Shown here: positions 5,875 through 6,313 of the stretch, one piece after another
How positions within the stretch are numbered: position 1 is the stretch's first letter
Layout of the letters: every line of letters begins with the position of its first letter
Source: Clostridium sp. CAG:448
GTDB taxonomy: Bacteria; Bacillota; Clostridia; Oscillospirales; CAG-272
NCBI GenBank assembly: GCA_000433415.1
Contig: FR890475.1
Coordinates: forward strand, 1-6,313
Direction: 5' to 3'
Length of the DNA stretch: 6,313 nucleotides
Position numbers and translations under genes: made by a program
The notes under the pieces: generated by a model
Databases searched by the model: none
Told to the model about the DNA's origin: nothing
The model's input: only the letters and a program-made list of their open reading frames with translations

Positions 5875-6313
5875 TGATTGCCGCTGCAACGGATTACAGT
5901 GCGGGACTTTGCGCGGACGGAACCGTCGTTTTTGCGGGTTCTCCGCCAGCCTCTATCCCCGACGCCGAGGGCATCCGCTGGATCGGCGCAGGAGAAGAAG
6001 CCTTCTATGCCGTCTGTGCGGACGGCATGCTCTACCGCTGTGACCGCGCAGGCGTTGCCGGCTTTCCCCTGTACACACCGACTGCCTCACATGGAATCTT
6101 CCCGCGCATCGGCAAAAAGGGGGCCCACCCTGCCGCCATTGCGGCATTTGCCGACTCTTTCGGCATTACCCTGCAGAACGATTTGTATCTGGATCCCGAC
6201 GGACAGCTGTACATCCGCGGCGCCGACGGCACAGACCTTTGGCAGAACATCCGCGCGCTTGCCTGCGGCAATTTCTTCTTTGCCGCCTTGGATACAGACG
6301 GCAATGTCTTTGC
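5697..6313 (+). pseudogene. Out-of-frame continuation of the RCC1-like gene (3' end beyond the window)
   Basis: In the frame beginning after a TAA at 5694-5696, the sequence is open to the right edge and clearly continues the repeats: GDNRYGQCETD, then CAPGHTLALCADGSV, GNNRTGACDTGSW, SAGLCADGTV, and a last partial unit ALACGNFFFAALDTDGNV. Units between about 5940 and 6240 are degenerate, as in other parts of the protein. It has no start codon or ribosome binding site of its own at the break, so it is the detached C-terminal part of the gene starting at 3133. An in-frame ATG at 5874-5876 overlaps the premature TGA (5872-5874) and could in principle allow re-initiation at a blade boundary. With one duplicated 20-mer removed it joins seamlessly to the upstream frame. 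The natural end of the gene is not in the window. Confidence 0.85.

Noticed and set aside
3100..5889. A 929-codon open frame on the minus strand, antisense to almost the whole RCC1-like gene
   Set aside because: It is rich in Arg, Cys and Gly, shows no recognisable domain and has no promoter that I can see. Its openness follows from the GC-rich, periodic codon pattern of the sense gene, where the same blade codons recur every 38 codons.

Overview
The window looks like chromosomal DNA from a GC-rich member of the Bacillota, probably a gut-type clostridium of the Oscillospiraceae/Ruminococcaceae kind. This is inferred from three things: sigma-A type promoters with near-perfect TTGACA-N17-TATAAT boxes, strong GGAGG-like ribosome binding sites, and a gene pair (bifunctional nnr, bioY) plus a large cysteine-rich RCC1-repeat gene of the GQC-repeat type that I associate with that group. 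No species can be named from the sequence alone.

Layout, left to right. (1) 1-501, minus strand: the N-terminal 167 codons of an integral-membrane HExxH zinc metallopeptidase, M50/site-2-protease-like, running off the left edge. (2) 502-625: a compact divergent control region in which a consensus minus-strand promoter and a plus-strand promoter overlap at their -10 boxes. (3) 626-2176, plus: nnr, the bifunctional NAD(P)H-hydrate epimerase/dehydratase repair enzyme, apparently intact. (4) 2187-2249: a perfect consensus promoter starting 11 bp after the nnr stop codon, followed by a dyad at the predicted transcript start. (5) 2290-2844, plus: bioY, the biotin-binding S component of an ECF transporter, closed by a rho-independent terminator at 2852-2887. 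(6) 2888-3132: an intergenic stretch whose right half holds an extended -10 promoter, repeated ATTGTG elements and an imperfect hairpin. (7) 3133 to the right edge, plus: a very large RCC1-like beta-propeller gene.

The most notable point is in the last gene. A 20-bp sequence is tandemly duplicated at 5680-5719 (one A/G difference between copies). Since 20 is not a multiple of 3, the reading frame breaks: the literal ORF stops at 5874, but recognisable RCC1 repeats continue in another frame, without a stop, to the end of the window. With one copy removed, a single open frame runs from 3133 past 6313. This could be a decaying gene, a slippage-controlled on/off switch, or a sequencing/assembly error. 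The premature TGA overlaps an in-frame ATG of the continuing frame (TGATG).

nnr and bioY are housekeeping functions (cofactor repair, vitamin uptake). They lie in the same direction but seem to have separate promoters, with possible read-through from nnr because no terminator is visible between them. The roles of the membrane peptidase and the RCC1-like protein are unknown, and nothing in the window ties them to the two metabolic genes. I see no mobile element, CRISPR array, tRNA or rRNA.
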